From positions 1-64,000 of the forward strand of contig NZ_JAIZZK010000009.1 in the NCBI RefSeq assembly GCF_020443705.1: 64,000 bases of DNA, in the 5' to 3' direction. Within the stretch, counting starts at the first letter, position 1, and the number at the start of each line of letters is the position of its first letter. Positions 63,961 through 64,000 of this stretch are shown in pieces. Source of the DNA: Clostridium algoriphilum (GTDB lineage: Bacteria; Bacillota; Clostridia; Clostridiales; Clostridiaceae). Below the pieces are notes generated by a model that worked only from the letters and a program-made list of their open reading frames with translations, was not told where the DNA came from and did no database searches. Position numbers and translations under genes: made by a program.

Positions 63961-64000
63961 ATGGCTATATCAGGAGTTTTCATTCCATTAATAACACCAT
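63961..64000 (+). CDS. dapA: 4-hydroxy-tetrahydrodipicolinate synthase, 5' part (cut by window end)
   Basis: AGGAGG precedes ATG 63961; the 13 visible codons read MAISGVFIPLITP. This is the DapA start (the family often begins with G-x-x-x-x-L-x-TP). Identity is supported mainly by the lysine riboswitch directly upstream. It condenses pyruvate and aspartate semialdehyde in lysine and diaminopimelate synthesis. Confidence 0.8.
   Translation, partial: MAISGVFIPLITP

Overview
The window is AT-rich chromosomal DNA of a Firmicute, most likely an anaerobic Clostridium (cluster I type). Pointers are A/T-ending codons, strong AGGAGG-like ribosome sites close to most starts, sigma54/LevR PTS control, an arginine deiminase operon, hybrid-cluster protein (Hcp), RIC and iron-containing alcohol dehydrogenase genes, and an L-box lysine riboswitch before dapA. 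No rRNA, tRNA, CRISPR array, complete insertion sequence or prophage was seen. Species cannot be fixed by eye.

Layout. 1-2700: gene remnants and small secreted or membrane proteins of unknown function, including a decayed DUF2922-type gene. 2955-11340: a LevR-type sigma54 activator divergent from a lactose/cellobiose-family PTS operon (EIIA, EIIB, 6-phospho-beta-glucosidase, EIIC, a small unknown gene, a second 6-phospho-beta-glucosidase). A textbook -24/-12 promoter and a perfect 15-bp dyad lie between them. 11369-14116: minus-strand secreted NlpC/P60-like protein, MGT-type glycosyltransferase and TetR regulator. 14499-19018: FAD/Rieske oxidoreductase, beta-CASP metallo-hydrolase, GerMN lipoprotein. 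19929-25836: arginine deiminase operon arcA-argF-arcD-(PLP enzyme)-arcC. 26259-28017: two-gene ABC exporter of somewhat different composition.

28150-36945: a Gat-family PTS operon. It carries two 2-hydroxyacid dehydrogenases, a GlpP-type antiterminator, a class II aldolase, EIIB, EIIC, EIIA, its own enzyme I, and a stand-alone C-terminal half of a PPDK regulatory kinase (DUF299). A consensus promoter followed by a perfect leader hairpin with a T-run precedes the first gene, so antitermination is the likely control. 37063-42507 (minus): DUF1232 protein, ketopantoate-reductase-like protein, and potABCD polyamine transporter.

42850-48670: an accessory island. It holds a small RHH-like protein with a nested-palindrome operator, a large SF1 helicase with a possible RelE-like N-terminal region that overlaps a coiled-coil gene by ATGA, a gene-free stretch rich in hairpins, and a membrane-anchored coiled-coil protein. 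49156-53869: AcoR-type sigma54 regulator, a lipA 5' relic, a 2,3-butanediol-type dehydrogenase and an iron-containing alcohol dehydrogenase. 54158-55052: Fur-boxed FTR1 iron permease. 56658-61519: a nitrosative/oxidative stress cluster (DUF438-hemerythrin protein, Cys-rich Crp/Fnr regulator, RIC, cupin, Hcp) with two identical FNR-like 14-mers. 61913-64000: a 46-residue protein, a ComEC-like metallo-beta-lactamase lipoprotein, and a lysine riboswitch with terminator before the start of dapA.

The two strongest candidates for undescribed biology are (1) the Gat-PTS operon pairing a dedicated enzyme I with a half-length PPDK-regulatory kinase under GlpP-type antitermination, and (2) the RHH / helicase / coiled-coil module.
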